Shown here: in pieces, positions 8,646 through 16,883 of the stretch
How positions within the stretch are numbered: position 1 is the stretch's first letter
Layout: every line of letters starts with the position of its first letter
Assembly: GCA_029261595.1 (NCBI GenBank)
Contig: JAJDAZ010000056.1
Coordinates: forward strand, 1-64,000
Origin: Nitrospinaceae bacterium
Lineage (GTDB): Bacteria; Nitrospinota; Nitrospinia; Nitrospinales; VA-1
Direction: 5' to 3'
DNA length: 64,000 nucleotides
The notes under the pieces: generated by a model
Databases searched by the model: none
Seen by the model: only the letters and a program-made list of their open reading frames with translations
Told to the model about the DNA's origin: nothing
Translations under genes and position numbers: made by a program

Positions 8646-8688
8646 CAAAAAAAGGCTTGCGGGGTTATTAATCCCGCAAGCCTTTTTT
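8646..8688 (-). terminator. Intrinsic terminator after aconitase (bidirectional)
   Basis: A 12-base-pair stem (AAGGCTTGCGGG pairing with CCCGCAAGCCTT) with a 9-base loop is flanked by A-rich sequence on the left and a T run on the right, so it can work on both strands. It lies about 50 bases after the aconitase stop. Confidence 0.9.
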
Positions 8689-8740
8689 ATAGATTCACGA
8701 TGGAGTCTGACTCCATCTTTTTAAATCAACAACAAAAGTT

Positions 8741-10996
8741 CTATTTAGACTGGCCGACAAAATTTAGAGCCGAGCCTGCTTTGAACCAGTTTATTTCCTT
8801 TTCATTGAGGGTATGATTGACCGTCAGGCTTTCCGTAGAGCCGTCTGCGTGTTTGAGGGTCATGGTGACGGATTTGCCTGGCGCAATTTGATCCAGATCC
8901 GCGAAAGAGACGCGGTCCTGTTCCTGAATCTTATTGAAATCATCTTTGTTGTCGAAGGTGAAGGCCAGAACCGCTTGCTTTTTGAGGTTGGCCTCAAATA
9001 TCCGCGCATAGGATTTGGCCACAAACGCCAGTCCACCCATGTGCCTTGGTTCCATGGCCGCATGTTCCCGGCTCGAACCTTCGCCAATATTCTCATCCCC
9101 AAAAGCCACCCAACCGATTCCATTCTCCTTTAAGTTACGGGCAATCTGATTGAGTTCGCCTTTTTCTCCGTTGTTGGTGGGATGGTTGCCGCTTCCCGTT
9201 TCATCGGTGAAAGCGTTGGTTGCACCGAGGAACATATTTTTACTGATATTGTCCAGATGGCCGCGGAACTTCAACCACGGTCCGGCCTGGGAAATATGAT
9301 CGGTGGTGCATTTTCCCTTGGCCTTGAGAAGAACCGGCAGGTCCTGATAATCCTTGACCGGGTCCTGTTTGGGAAAAGGTTTCAGAAACGCCAGCCGTTC
9401 GCTGGATGGGTTGATAACAACCTCACCCGACATGGTGGGCGCTTCGTACCCGCTATCTTTGGAAGCGTATCCATTTGAAGGCAGGATATCTCCAGTAGGA
9501 GGGTTGAATTTGAAATCGTTTCCGTCCTTGTCTTTTAAGGTGTCGGTCATTGGGTTGAACTTCATGGACCCGGCAAACGCCATCGCCACGACCAACTCAG
9601 GACTGCTGATGAAACCAAGAGTCTCCGGATTGCCATCGTTACGTTTGGCAAAGTTGCGGTTGTAAGAGGTCAGGATGCTGTTTTTGTCACCCTTTTTGAT
9701 GTCGTCCCGCTTCCATTGCCCGATACAAGGACCACAGGCATTGGCCAGAACGACAGCGCCGACATCTTCAAAGTTCTGCAACATTCCGTCACGCTTGATG
9801 GTCTCATAAACCTGCTCGGAGCCGGGTGTCACCATGAAGTTGGACTTGACCTTGATTCCCGCTTCTTTCGCTTGTAGCACCAGGCTGTTGGCCCGGGTCA
9901 TGTCTTCATAGCTTGAGTTGGTGCAGGAGCCAATCAGCGCGGCGGAAAGTTTTTCAGGGTAATCCTTTTCATCCACTTCACCGCTCATGGCTGAAACAGG
10001 CCGTCCAAGATCCGGAGTGTGCGGTCCTACGATGTGCGGCTCCAGAGTGGAAAGGTCGATTTCATGAACTTCATCATAATATTTCTCCGGATTGGCTTCT
10101 ACTTCCGGGTCGGACTTCAGGAACTCAGCATATTTTTTACAGAGATCGGCGATGGGAGCCCTGCCGGTAGCGCGCAGGTAGGGGTCCATGCTTTCGTCGT
10201 AGCCGAAGGTGGAGGTGGTTGCGCCGATTTCCGCACCCATGTTGGTGACGGTGCCTTTACCGGTTGCGCTCAGTGAACGTGCGCCTTCACCGAAGTATTC
10301 GACGATCTTGCCGGTGCCGCCTTTAACGGTCAGCATGGTGGCGACCTTCAAAATGATATCCTTGGAAGCGGTCCAGCCATTCAACTTGCCAGTGAGTTTG
10401 ATGCCAATCAGTTTCGGCATTTTCGTCATGAACTCCTGACCGGTCATGACGTCCACCGCATCCGCGCCACCCACGCCAATGGCGATAGTACCCATGCCGC
10501 CGGCGTTGGGAGTGTGGGAGTCTGTTCCGATCAGCATGGTGCCTGGAACGGCATAATTTTCATAAACCACCTGATGGATAATACCGGAGCCGGGTTTCCA
10601 GAAACCCATGCCGTATTTCATTGAGGCGGAACGAAGAAAATCATAGACTTCTTTATTCGTTTCTTCAGCGGCTTTTAAATCCGCCATGGAGCCTGTATAG
10701 GCTTGAATCAGATGATCGCAATGCACCGTGGTCGGCGCGGCAACCTTGGCCATTTTGGCTGACATGAACTGAAGAATGGCCATTTGTGCTGTTGCGTCCT
10801 GCATGGCGACTCGGTCGGGGTTCAAATATATGTTTGACACCCCCCGTTCCAACTTGGAATAGTCGGTGTCCTCCATATGGGAAAAAAGATTTTTTTCAAC
10901 GACTGTCAGAGCGCGGCCGAGATTTTTTCGCGCATCGGCATGAATTTTTTCGAGGGACTGAAATAATTTTTCGATGGGTTCAATTTCCAACAACAT
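8741..10996 (-). CDS. Aconitate hydratase, mitochondrial (ACO2) type
   Basis: Interconverts citrate and isocitrate in the TCA cycle or its reverse. The 751-residue protein carries the three [4Fe-4S] cysteines at residues 358 (GSCTNSS), 421 and 424 (NACGPCIGQW), the same numbers as in mature pig heart aconitase. The active-site motifs DSHTPNAGGMG and GEGSSREHAAMEPRH are present. This length and motif set indicate the mitochondrial-type family rather than AcnA (about 890 residues) or AcnB of enteric bacteria. The gene stands alone with its own terminator downstream and about 230 bases of upstream space. Confidence 0.96.
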   Translation of the reverse strand: MLLEIEPIEKLFQSLEKIHADARKNLGRALTVVEKNLFSHMEDTDYSKLERGVSNIYLNPDRVAMQDATAQMAILQFMSAKMAKVAAPTTVHCDHLIQAYTGSMADLKAAEETNKEVYDFLRSASMKYGMGFWKPGSGIIHQVVYENYAVPGTMLIGTDSHTPNAGGMGTIAIGVGGADAVDVMTGQEFMTKMPKLIGIKLTGKLNGWTASKDIILKVATMLTVKGGTGKIVEYFGEGARSLSATGKGTVTNMGAEIGATTSTFGYDESMDPYLRATGRAPIADLCKKYAEFLKSDPEVEANPEKYYDEVHEIDLSTLEPHIVGPHTPDLGRPVSAMSGEVDEKDYPEKLSAALIGSCTNSSYEDMTRANSLVLQAKEAGIKVKSNFMVTPGSEQVYETIKRDGMLQNFEDVGAVVLANACGPCIGQWKRDDIKKGDKNSILTSYNRNFAKRNDGNPETLGFISSPELVVAMAFAGSMKFNPMTDTLKDKDGNDFKFNPPTGDILPSNGYASKDSGYEAPTMSGEVVINPSSERLAFLKPFPKQDPVKDYQDLPVLLKAKGKCTTDHISQAGPWLKFRGHLDNISKNMFLGATNAFTDETGSGNHPTNNGEKGELNQIARNLKENGIGWVAFGDENIGEGSSREHAAMEPRHMGGLAFVAKSYARIFEANLKKQAVLAFTFDNKDDFNKIQEQDRVSFADLDQIAPGKSVTMTLKHADGSTESLTVNHTLNEKEINWFKAGSALNFVGQSK

Positions 10997-11224
10997 TTGA
11001 TTTAACCTTCTATTTAAGTTTATATCAGTTACACTATGGCATCATAACAGGCGTTACGATGTTCAAAATTTAGACGAATGTCTTAAATGAAAACTGTTTG
11101 GGACCGATTAATTCTACATAAAATGAATAATATTTCAATCATTTTCGAATTCTCGGGCTGAGAAAATAAGTTTAATTTTATCAATGGATTGGATGACCCC
11201 GATCCATATTCCAAAATAAGGTTT

Positions 11225-11986
11225 ATGAATTCCGTTTTTGACTCCCGACAATTCAACGAAAACCTGTTTTTTCCTCGTCAGGACCCCTTGCCCGGCCCTC
11301 CCGATTGTGAGGAAATTTACGTCGAGGTGGCAGAAAATGTCCGCGTGCATTGCCGAAAGCATCCTACTCCCGAAGCCCGCTTCAGTCTGCTGTTTTTTCA
11401 TGGCAATGGCGAAATCGTCTCCGACTACGATGATATCTTTCAAGCGTTTGCTAATCTTGGAGCGGAAATGACCGTATGTGACTATCGCGGTTACGGCAAA
11501 AGCGGTGGCTCTCCGTCTCTTCGCAACAGTCTGGAAGACGCAGGGGCTATTTACAAATATCTCCGCGATAACGGAAAACTTCTATCGAAGGTATGCGTTA
11601 TGGGGAGGTCGCTCGGAGCCGCTTCGGCGATTGAATTGTGTTCGAAATACCGCGATATTTCCTCCTGCGTCATCGAGAGCGGTTACGCCGACCCCATCCC
11701 TCTGGTCGAACGTCGAGGCTTGCGAATCGATCGAACCACCCCGGAAGAAGATGCTTTGTTCAACAACAGTATGAAAATTAAAGACGTCACTTGCCCGTTG
11801 CTCATCATGCACGGGGAAGACGATTTCCTGATTTCATCCAAAGAGGCGGAGTTGAACCACCTGCAGGCGGGATCAAAATTGAAAACTCTGGCATTATTGG
11901 AGGGGGTAGGGCACAACGATATGATGATGGCTGAAAATGGTGAATATTTCGCCAGCATGCATCGTTTTTTGAAGTCCTTGCCATGA
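11225..11986 (+). CDS. Alpha/beta hydrolase (BEM46/FrsA-like)
   Basis: About 253 residues from the ATG at 11225, chosen over the TTG at 11189 because an AAGG box precedes it. The oxyanion-hole region is LLFFHGNGE, the nucleophile elbow is GRSLG (Ser of the triad), the acid is in HGEDDFLI and the histidine in GVGHNDMM, so the triad is complete. No signal peptide is seen, so it is probably cytoplasmic. Relatives are serine hydrolases or thioesterases of varied specificity; the substrate cannot be read from the sequence. The leucine-rich-repeat gene follows 55 bases later. Confidence 0.85.
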   Translation: MNSVFDSRQFNENLFFPRQDPLPGPPDCEEIYVEVAENVRVHCRKHPTPEARFSLLFFHGNGEIVSDYDDIFQAFANLGAEMTVCDYRGYGKSGGSPSLRNSLEDAGAIYKYLRDNGKLLSKVCVMGRSLGAASAIELCSKYRDISSCVIESGYADPIPLVERRGLRIDRTTPEEDALFNNSMKIKDVTCPLLIMHGEDDFLISSKEAELNHLQAGSKLKTLALLEGVGHNDMMMAENGEYFASMHRFLKSLP

Positions 11987-12041
11987 TAAAACCCTTGTTA
12001 AGCATCAACCAATTTTCAGGCAAGACGGTCAGGAGCGTTTA

Positions 12042-13232
12042 ATGAAAAAGTTTTATAATATAGAAGGAATCATTCGCAACGGTTTCAAATTGAGCCGTGA
12101 TTATGAAATCCTTGATTTCAACTTCACCAAACTGGGCGACTCCGGTGTCAATGCTTTCGTCAAATCGAAATCCATCAAGCAACTCACCCGTCTGACCTTG
12201 AGCGGCAATAAACTGGGGCCGGAGGCTGCAAAGGATCTGGCCGGCTCCGAGTATCTGGGTAATCTGCAGTCCCTCAAACTGTACAAAAATAAAATCGGCG
12301 ACGAAGGTGTCAAGTACCTTTGCGATACCGAGAGACTCCACAGCCTGCTTTCGCTTAGAATCGCGTGGAACGAAATCGGGCCCGAAGGCGTTCGTCATAT
12401 TGCGGAATCGTCCCGCTTTAAAATTTTAACCAATTTGAGCATGTCCGAAAATAAAATCGGCGACGAAGGAATGAAACATCTTGGCGAAACCGCCAATCTG
12501 CCAAAACTGGAATATCTGGACATACGCAAAAACGGCATCACCGACGAAGGTATCATGAACCTTGTCAAGAACACGGCGTTCACCGAATTGCAATCCATCG
12601 AATTCTCCGACAATCCCATTACGGACGTTGGTAAAAAAGCGGTGGCGGAATTTCTCATTCTCAATCGCATCCGTCGCCACTTGAATGAAGATAAAACCAT
12701 ACTCGACCTCAGCAAGATCGGCATCGGAGACACGGAATGTCCTGTCCTGGCTAATTGTGAAGAACTGGCCAACGTGACCAAACTCTATCTCGAACTGAAT
12801 AAAATCACCGGGGAAGGTATCCGGCATTTAGCCGAATCGCCGCACCTTGGGAACCTCACCCTTTTGTCTCTGGCTCGCAATCCCATCGGGGATGCGGGAG
12901 TGAAATTCATTGCCGAGGCGGAGATATTCAGGAACCTGGAAATTTTGATGATCGACCATTGCGGCGCGACCGACGAGGGGTTGATCGCCATCGCCGAATC
13001 GGAAATCATGAGCAATCTGCTCCGGGTCTATATAGAGGGCAACGTTTACACCGACGACGGGTTCTACGCCCTCGGAGAATCGGAATTCCTCACCAAGCTG
13101 GAGTATCCCGAATTCGAGCGTGAAGAAGAAGAGATCGAAGAAGAGGAGGAAGAGGAGGAATTTGAAGAGGTCGAGGAAATCGTCGAAGTGGATGAGGAGG
13201 AAGACCTCGATGACGCGGAATATGAGAAGTGA
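12042..13232 (+). CDS. Leucine-rich-repeat protein, ribonuclease-inhibitor type, with acidic tail
   Basis: Ten or more repeats of about 25-29 residues follow the pattern LxxLxLxxNxIGxEGVxxLxxx (for example LQSLKLYKNKIGDEGVKYL and LTNLSMSENKIGDEGMKHL), the RNase-inhibitor LRR class common in eukaryotes and sporadic in bacteria. The last 45 residues are almost all Glu and Asp. There is no signal peptide or transmembrane segment, so the protein is probably cytoplasmic and binds a partner. A CAGGAG box precedes the ATG at 12042. It probably shares a transcript with the hydrolase upstream. Confidence 0.85.
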   Translation: MKKFYNIEGIIRNGFKLSRDYEILDFNFTKLGDSGVNAFVKSKSIKQLTRLTLSGNKLGPEAAKDLAGSEYLGNLQSLKLYKNKIGDEGVKYLCDTERLHSLLSLRIAWNEIGPEGVRHIAESSRFKILTNLSMSENKIGDEGMKHLGETANLPKLEYLDIRKNGITDEGIMNLVKNTAFTELQSIEFSDNPITDVGKKAVAEFLILNRIRRHLNEDKTILDLSKIGIGDTECPVLANCEELANVTKLYLELNKITGEGIRHLAESPHLGNLTLLSLARNPIGDAGVKFIAEAEIFRNLEILMIDHCGATDEGLIAIAESEIMSNLLRVYIEGNVYTDDGFYALGESEFLTKLEYPEFEREEEEIEEEEEEEEFEEVEEIVEVDEEEDLDDAEYEK

Positions 13233-13260
13233 GGTTGTTTGAATTTATGGACTAAATACT

Positions 13261-13434
13261 ATGAAAAAGAAAACGACATCCTCAGATAAACCTGTTGGAA
13301 AGCTCACGCGGGAGAAAGATTTTCTGCCGCCTCCCTCGCAATTGGTTCCCCGTGAGGAAACGACCAAAGTGACATTAGCCCTTGGCTATACCGGTGTTAA
13401 ATTTCTCCAAGGATTGAATAACTATGAATCGTGA
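13261..13434 (+). pseudogene. Truncated CopG/BrnA-like antitoxin
   Basis: The 57-codon frame reads KPVGKLTREKDFLPPPSQL followed by KEET-like PREETTKVTLAL. This matches the conserved N-terminal half of antitoxins of the CopG type that pair with HicA- or BrnT-like toxins (usual pattern: EPIG...VKDFLPPPEEL...KEETVKVTLSLS). After KVTLALGYTGVKFLQ the reading diverges and stops, so the C-terminal helices of the ribbon-helix-helix domain are missing. The following ORF begins inside its last codons. No toxin gene is seen nearby, so this is probably a decayed toxin-antitoxin remnant. Confidence 0.6.
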
Positions 13435-13684
13435 AGATATGGAATTTATCTCTGGAACCGAGACATGCAGATCACTATCCAATTTTTGCATTTATGGTGC
13501 CCTAGTGTTCTTGGTCGCGTATGAGTTTAAGATTACCGGCTCATTTTTGGATTGGGTGCCATCAGGCACAGTATCTATAGTCTTAGCCATTTTAGCCGTG
13601 GCATGGCGTGTAATTGCAATTGACAGGTTCCTGCGTATGAGCCGTCAACAAGACTATGAAGAGAGGCATCCAAACATTGATTGA
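13424..13684 (+). CDS. Small two-helix membrane protein of unknown function
   Basis: The 86-residue protein has two hydrophobic stretches (NFCIYGALVFLVAYEF and SGTVSIVLAILAVAWRVIAI) and a charged C-terminus (RMSRQQDYEERHPNID). It overlaps the 3' end of the truncated antitoxin by 11 bases. No family is recognised. It may be a real small membrane protein of the accessory islet. Confidence 0.5.
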   Translation: MNREDMEFISGTETCRSLSNFCIYGALVFLVAYEFKITGSFLDWVPSGTVSIVLAILAVAWRVIAIDRFLRMSRQQDYEERHPNID

Positions 13685-13784
13685 AAACATTTAATAAATT
13701 TATCAACGCTTGCCAGAAAGTTGATGGGACAGCAAAAGCCTCGCTTTTTACTGCCCCTTTAAAAGCATTATATCTAAAAATAAA

Positions 13785-14366
13785 ATGACAAAATCAGAGG
13801 AAATATTTGAGTCTTTGCTAAAGGACAAAGGAATAATATACGAGAGGATTCCTGAAGCAAGTTCACGCACTCCTGATTACAAAATAAACCTTGGTTGCAT
13901 TGACTCTTATTGGGAAATAAAAGAATTAGAAAAAAATAGTAAAGAAAAAGAGATTATTAAAAATATAAAAATGGATAAACAAGAAGCTTACAGCATAGAC
14001 TCAACAAGAATTGAGAATAGTATTAAAAGTACAAAAGGTCAGTTCAAAGAATATGGGGTGCTTTCGTATCCATGTGTAGTCGTGTTATATGATTCACGCG
14101 AATTCTTTGTTAAAGATTTTGCTTTTACAGGATGCGTAGAAAATATATGTTTTGGTCCTCGAGAATATGCACCTAATCTAAATGGAGAGCTTAGAGAAGT
14201 AAAAAGATCTAATGGCTTGTTTACAAACAGAAAGAAATATATCAGCGCAATATCAATATTATACCAACACACAAAAGAATTAACTTTCTTTCATAATAGA
14301 AATGCTAATCATCCACTTGAAGAAAATGAAATACTGTCAAAATTTGGGAAACATTTCCGGTTTTAA
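13785..14366 (+). CDS. PD-(D/E)XK-like putative nuclease
   Basis: The 193-residue protein begins with an ESLLKDKGIIYERIP helix-strand unit, then TPDYKINLG (candidate catalytic Asp) and SYWEIKELE (candidate ExK). This order and spacing match the PD-(D/E)XK restriction-endonuclease fold. The gene is clearly more AT-rich than its flanks, with many AAA and ATA codons, and lies beside a decayed antitoxin gene, so it was probably acquired. It could be a restriction or homing-type enzyme or a defence effector. No methylase or partner is next to it. Confidence 0.55.
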   Translation: MTKSEEIFESLLKDKGIIYERIPEASSRTPDYKINLGCIDSYWEIKELEKNSKEKEIIKNIKMDKQEAYSIDSTRIENSIKSTKGQFKEYGVLSYPCVVVLYDSREFFVKDFAFTGCVENICFGPREYAPNLNGELREVKRSNGLFTNRKKYISAISILYQHTKELTFFHNRNANHPLEENEILSKFGKHFRF

Positions 14367-14452
14367 AAAAGTAATTGGGTGTCGACCATCCAAATTCCCC
14401 CAAACCTGAAACACTTCCCCGCAGTTCTGTTTCAATCCCATAGATCCAACGC

Positions 14453-14989
14453 CTACCAGGAAGTCATCCAGATATCCTTTTGGGTGCGGGTTTTGAAAAT
14501 GCTGGCGACGCGCTCACTGAATTGTTCATGGGTGAAGGTTTTGTTGTATTCGTCCGCCGGGCCGCGGAAGGGGTTCCATGACAGCACCAGCCGCTCGATG
14601 AACATTTCATCCAAAGTAACCGTGGTTATTTTGACGATGGTATTGGTGATCGAGTCCACCAGAATCGCCGCCATGGCATGATCTTCTTTTGCGTAAAGGG
14701 CTTCGCAAAACCCCGGCGCTTCCTTTTCCTGCTGGGTGGGGTTGCAGGGAGTTTCCAGAATCCATTCCTCGCTTCCCACCGCGAAGATGGGGATGGAGGG
14801 AAATTCCGATTCGGTGCACAGTTTGGCGCGCCACTTGCCGGTCCATGCTTCAATCTGGGCTTTGGACGGGTTGGGAAACCGGCCGATCAACAGCATGTCT
14901 CCGTTGGGTGAAAAGGACAGACCGCCGCCGTCGCCTTCGATATGTACCGGGCAGGGCTGGCCTTCTTCAAAGCGTATGGTTTCTTCCAT
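14453..14989 (-). CDS. Conserved-looking hypothetical protein
   Basis: The 178-residue protein shows normal host-like codon use but no family I can name. Visible features are a β-rich N-terminal half (PVHIEGDGGGLSFSPNGDMLLIGRF) and a segment containing KAQIEAWTGKWRAKL. There is no signal peptide or membrane segment. It is monocistronic, between the AT-rich islet and the metallo-hydrolase gene, and the adjacent 224 bases upstream contain nothing recognisable. Confidence 0.6.
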   Translation of the reverse strand: MEETIRFEEGQPCPVHIEGDGGGLSFSPNGDMLLIGRFPNPSKAQIEAWTGKWRAKLCTESEFPSIPIFAVGSEEWILETPCNPTQQEKEAPGFCEALYAKEDHAMAAILVDSITNTIVKITTVTLDEMFIERLVLSWNPFRGPADEYNKTFTHEQFSERVASIFKTRTQKDIWMTSW

Positions 14990-15213
14990 GATGGGTTCCG
15001 TTAGAAATTAGTTTTTTAATACCGTGATTTTGGGAATCATTTTGACTGCGTTCCCCTTGTAATGTCAACGGAAAACCCGAATATCCCGACGGGAATAAAA
15101 CCCCGCCCACCATCCTCTCCATAATGACCGGAAAAAACCTTGAGTTATTCAGCGTATTACGGTAGCTTGACGAATTTTACTCAACTATCAGCCAGCCTGT
15201 TTTTCAATCGTCT

Positions 15214-16599
15214 ATGCGAACGACTTTAATAGGACACGCCACTCTTCTGGTGCAATCGAAGGGCACGACTTTGATTTCCGACCCGGTGCTGTTTCAGCCC
15301 CACTGGGAAGAGCTCAACGTGCATTGCCCCAGTATCGATCTCGACCGGGGCAAGATCCCGCCGATCGATATCCTGAACATTTCGCACCGGCATCAGGATC
15401 ATTTTGACATCCGCACGTTGGCGCATCTGGCGCGTAACACCAAAATCCTGGCGCCCGATGTGGTGGTGCTGGCGCCGCAGGACGAAATCCTGCTGGAGGT
15501 TTTGAGGGAACTGGAATTCAAAGATGTGCGCGTGGTCGCCGATTTTGAAACGATGGAGATCAAAGGCCTGACCCTCACGCCGACGCCTTCTTTGAACGAA
15601 CAGGATTATTTTCCCGAACACGGCCTGCTCATCCACGACGGCGAGGTGACGATATGGAATCAGGTCGATACCATCGTCATCCCAAAAATCATTCAATACA
15701 TTCATCAACTGTATGGCCAGCTGGATATGGCGCATGTCCGCTACCTGCCGTTGCTGGAAGGAAATTTTAGCTTTCATAAAGAACTGGAATTGCCCTTTGA
15801 GGAATACAATTCGTTTCTAATGGTGGCGGCGGCGTTGAAGCCCAAGTTCGCGGTTCCCGGTTCTGCGGGGTTTCGTTACAAGGACGAATTTGCGTTTCTG
15901 AACCGTTACTCGTTCCCGACCACGCAGGAACAGTTTTTGAAAGACCTGTCCGACTTCTGTCCGGAAATCCAGAGCAGTACGTACTTTCCCGGCGACGTGG
16001 CCGAGATCACGCCCGAGGGCGTGAAAATTCTTCGGCAGGAATCTGACTTTATCAGAGTTCATGAAAATGACGGGCATCTCGCCGAGTTCAAACCGGTGCT
16101 GGAAGTTTCTCCATTAAAGACCTTGACGACGGATGCCTCTCAGCAGGAAAAAGAAAAGCAGGCCGTAACTGAATTCATCGAAAACAAATTTGTCGATCTG
16201 CTTGTTGAAAATGAGAACGTACAAAAATGGGTGGAATGGAAAGTCGTTTATCAGTTGGAAGTGTTTGGAGAAAACGGGTCGGACATTTGGAGCATCGATT
16301 TTGGTGGGGAGGATGCGGCCATCCAGAAAAAGAGCCTGGGAAAAATCAATGTGTATGAAGGCATTGGCTGTTCGGAGTTGTATGAATTGATCGAGAAGAA
16401 AACCAGCTGGGATTTTGTCGGCGTGGCGGCCCAATACCGGACTTTCAAAAATATTTATCGCGTGGAGAAGGGTAAGGCCGAGCGGTACACCAGCGACGAG
16501 CGATTTCCCCAGCCGTTGACCGAGATCTTTTCCCCGGACCGTGATATGGACCGGGAAAAATATATGAAGGACGTTCGACGGTGGAAAGGTAAGGCCTGA
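15214..16599 (+). CDS. Metallo-beta-lactamase-fold hydrolase (UlaG-like) with long C-terminal extension
   Basis: The N-terminal ~300 residues look like the UlaG/UPF0173 branch of the MBL fold: TLIGHATLLVQSKGTTLISDP, then the metal motif SHRHQDHFD (HxHxDH). The remaining ~160 residues, from about VTEFIENKFVDLLV, form a separate α/β domain that I do not recognise; its length and shape would suit a sterol-carrier-like fold, which is a guess. The protein lacks a signal peptide. Its substrate is unknown; relatives act on lactones, phosphodiesters or N-acyl lipids. Confidence 0.75.
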   Translation: MRTTLIGHATLLVQSKGTTLISDPVLFQPHWEELNVHCPSIDLDRGKIPPIDILNISHRHQDHFDIRTLAHLARNTKILAPDVVVLAPQDEILLEVLRELEFKDVRVVADFETMEIKGLTLTPTPSLNEQDYFPEHGLLIHDGEVTIWNQVDTIVIPKIIQYIHQLYGQLDMAHVRYLPLLEGNFSFHKELELPFEEYNSFLMVAAALKPKFAVPGSAGFRYKDEFAFLNRYSFPTTQEQFLKDLSDFCPEIQSSTYFPGDVAEITPEGVKILRQESDFIRVHENDGHLAEFKPVLEVSPLKTLTTDASQQEKEKQAVTEFIENKFVDLLVENENVQKWVEWKVVYQLEVFGENGSDIWSIDFGGEDAAIQKKSLGKINVYEGIGCSELYELIEKKTSWDFVGVAAQYRTFKNIYRVEKGKAERYTSDERFPQPLTEIFSPDRDMDREKYMKDVRRWKGKA

Positions 16600-16714
16600 A
16601 ATCTTGCTAAAATGGTTTTTATTGACAGAAAAAATGGAAACAGGTAGAATTTTTCCTTCCTAATTGAGTCAATTCAAATAGTTACATATCGGGCCGATGG
16701 CCCATCAAAATAAT

Positions 16715-16791
16715 GGCGGTGTAGCTCAGCTGGTTAGAGCGTACGGCTCATATCCGTGAGGTCCGGGGTTCAAGTCCCTGCGCCGCTACCA
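16715..16791 (+). tRNA. tRNA-Met (anticodon CAT, elongator type)
   Basis: A complete 77-base cloverleaf including encoded CCA. The acceptor pairs GGCGGTG with CGCCGCT, the D arm is GCTCAGCTGGTTAGAGC, the anticodon stem TACGG/CCGTG encloses loop CTCATAT, and the T arm is CGGGG-TTCAAGT-CCCTG. CAT could also belong to tRNA-Ile2, but the stem sequences suit elongator Met. No hairpin terminator follows directly. A copy of its last 37 bases lies at 18568-18604, followed by a hairpin terminator. Confidence 0.95.
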
Positions 16792-16883
16792 TTTTCTTTA
16801 AAAAAAATAAAATTAGCTGTTTTAGCCAGAAAGCTATTAAATTTTAATGGATTCTTAACCTCTGAATTTATAGAGGATTCATT

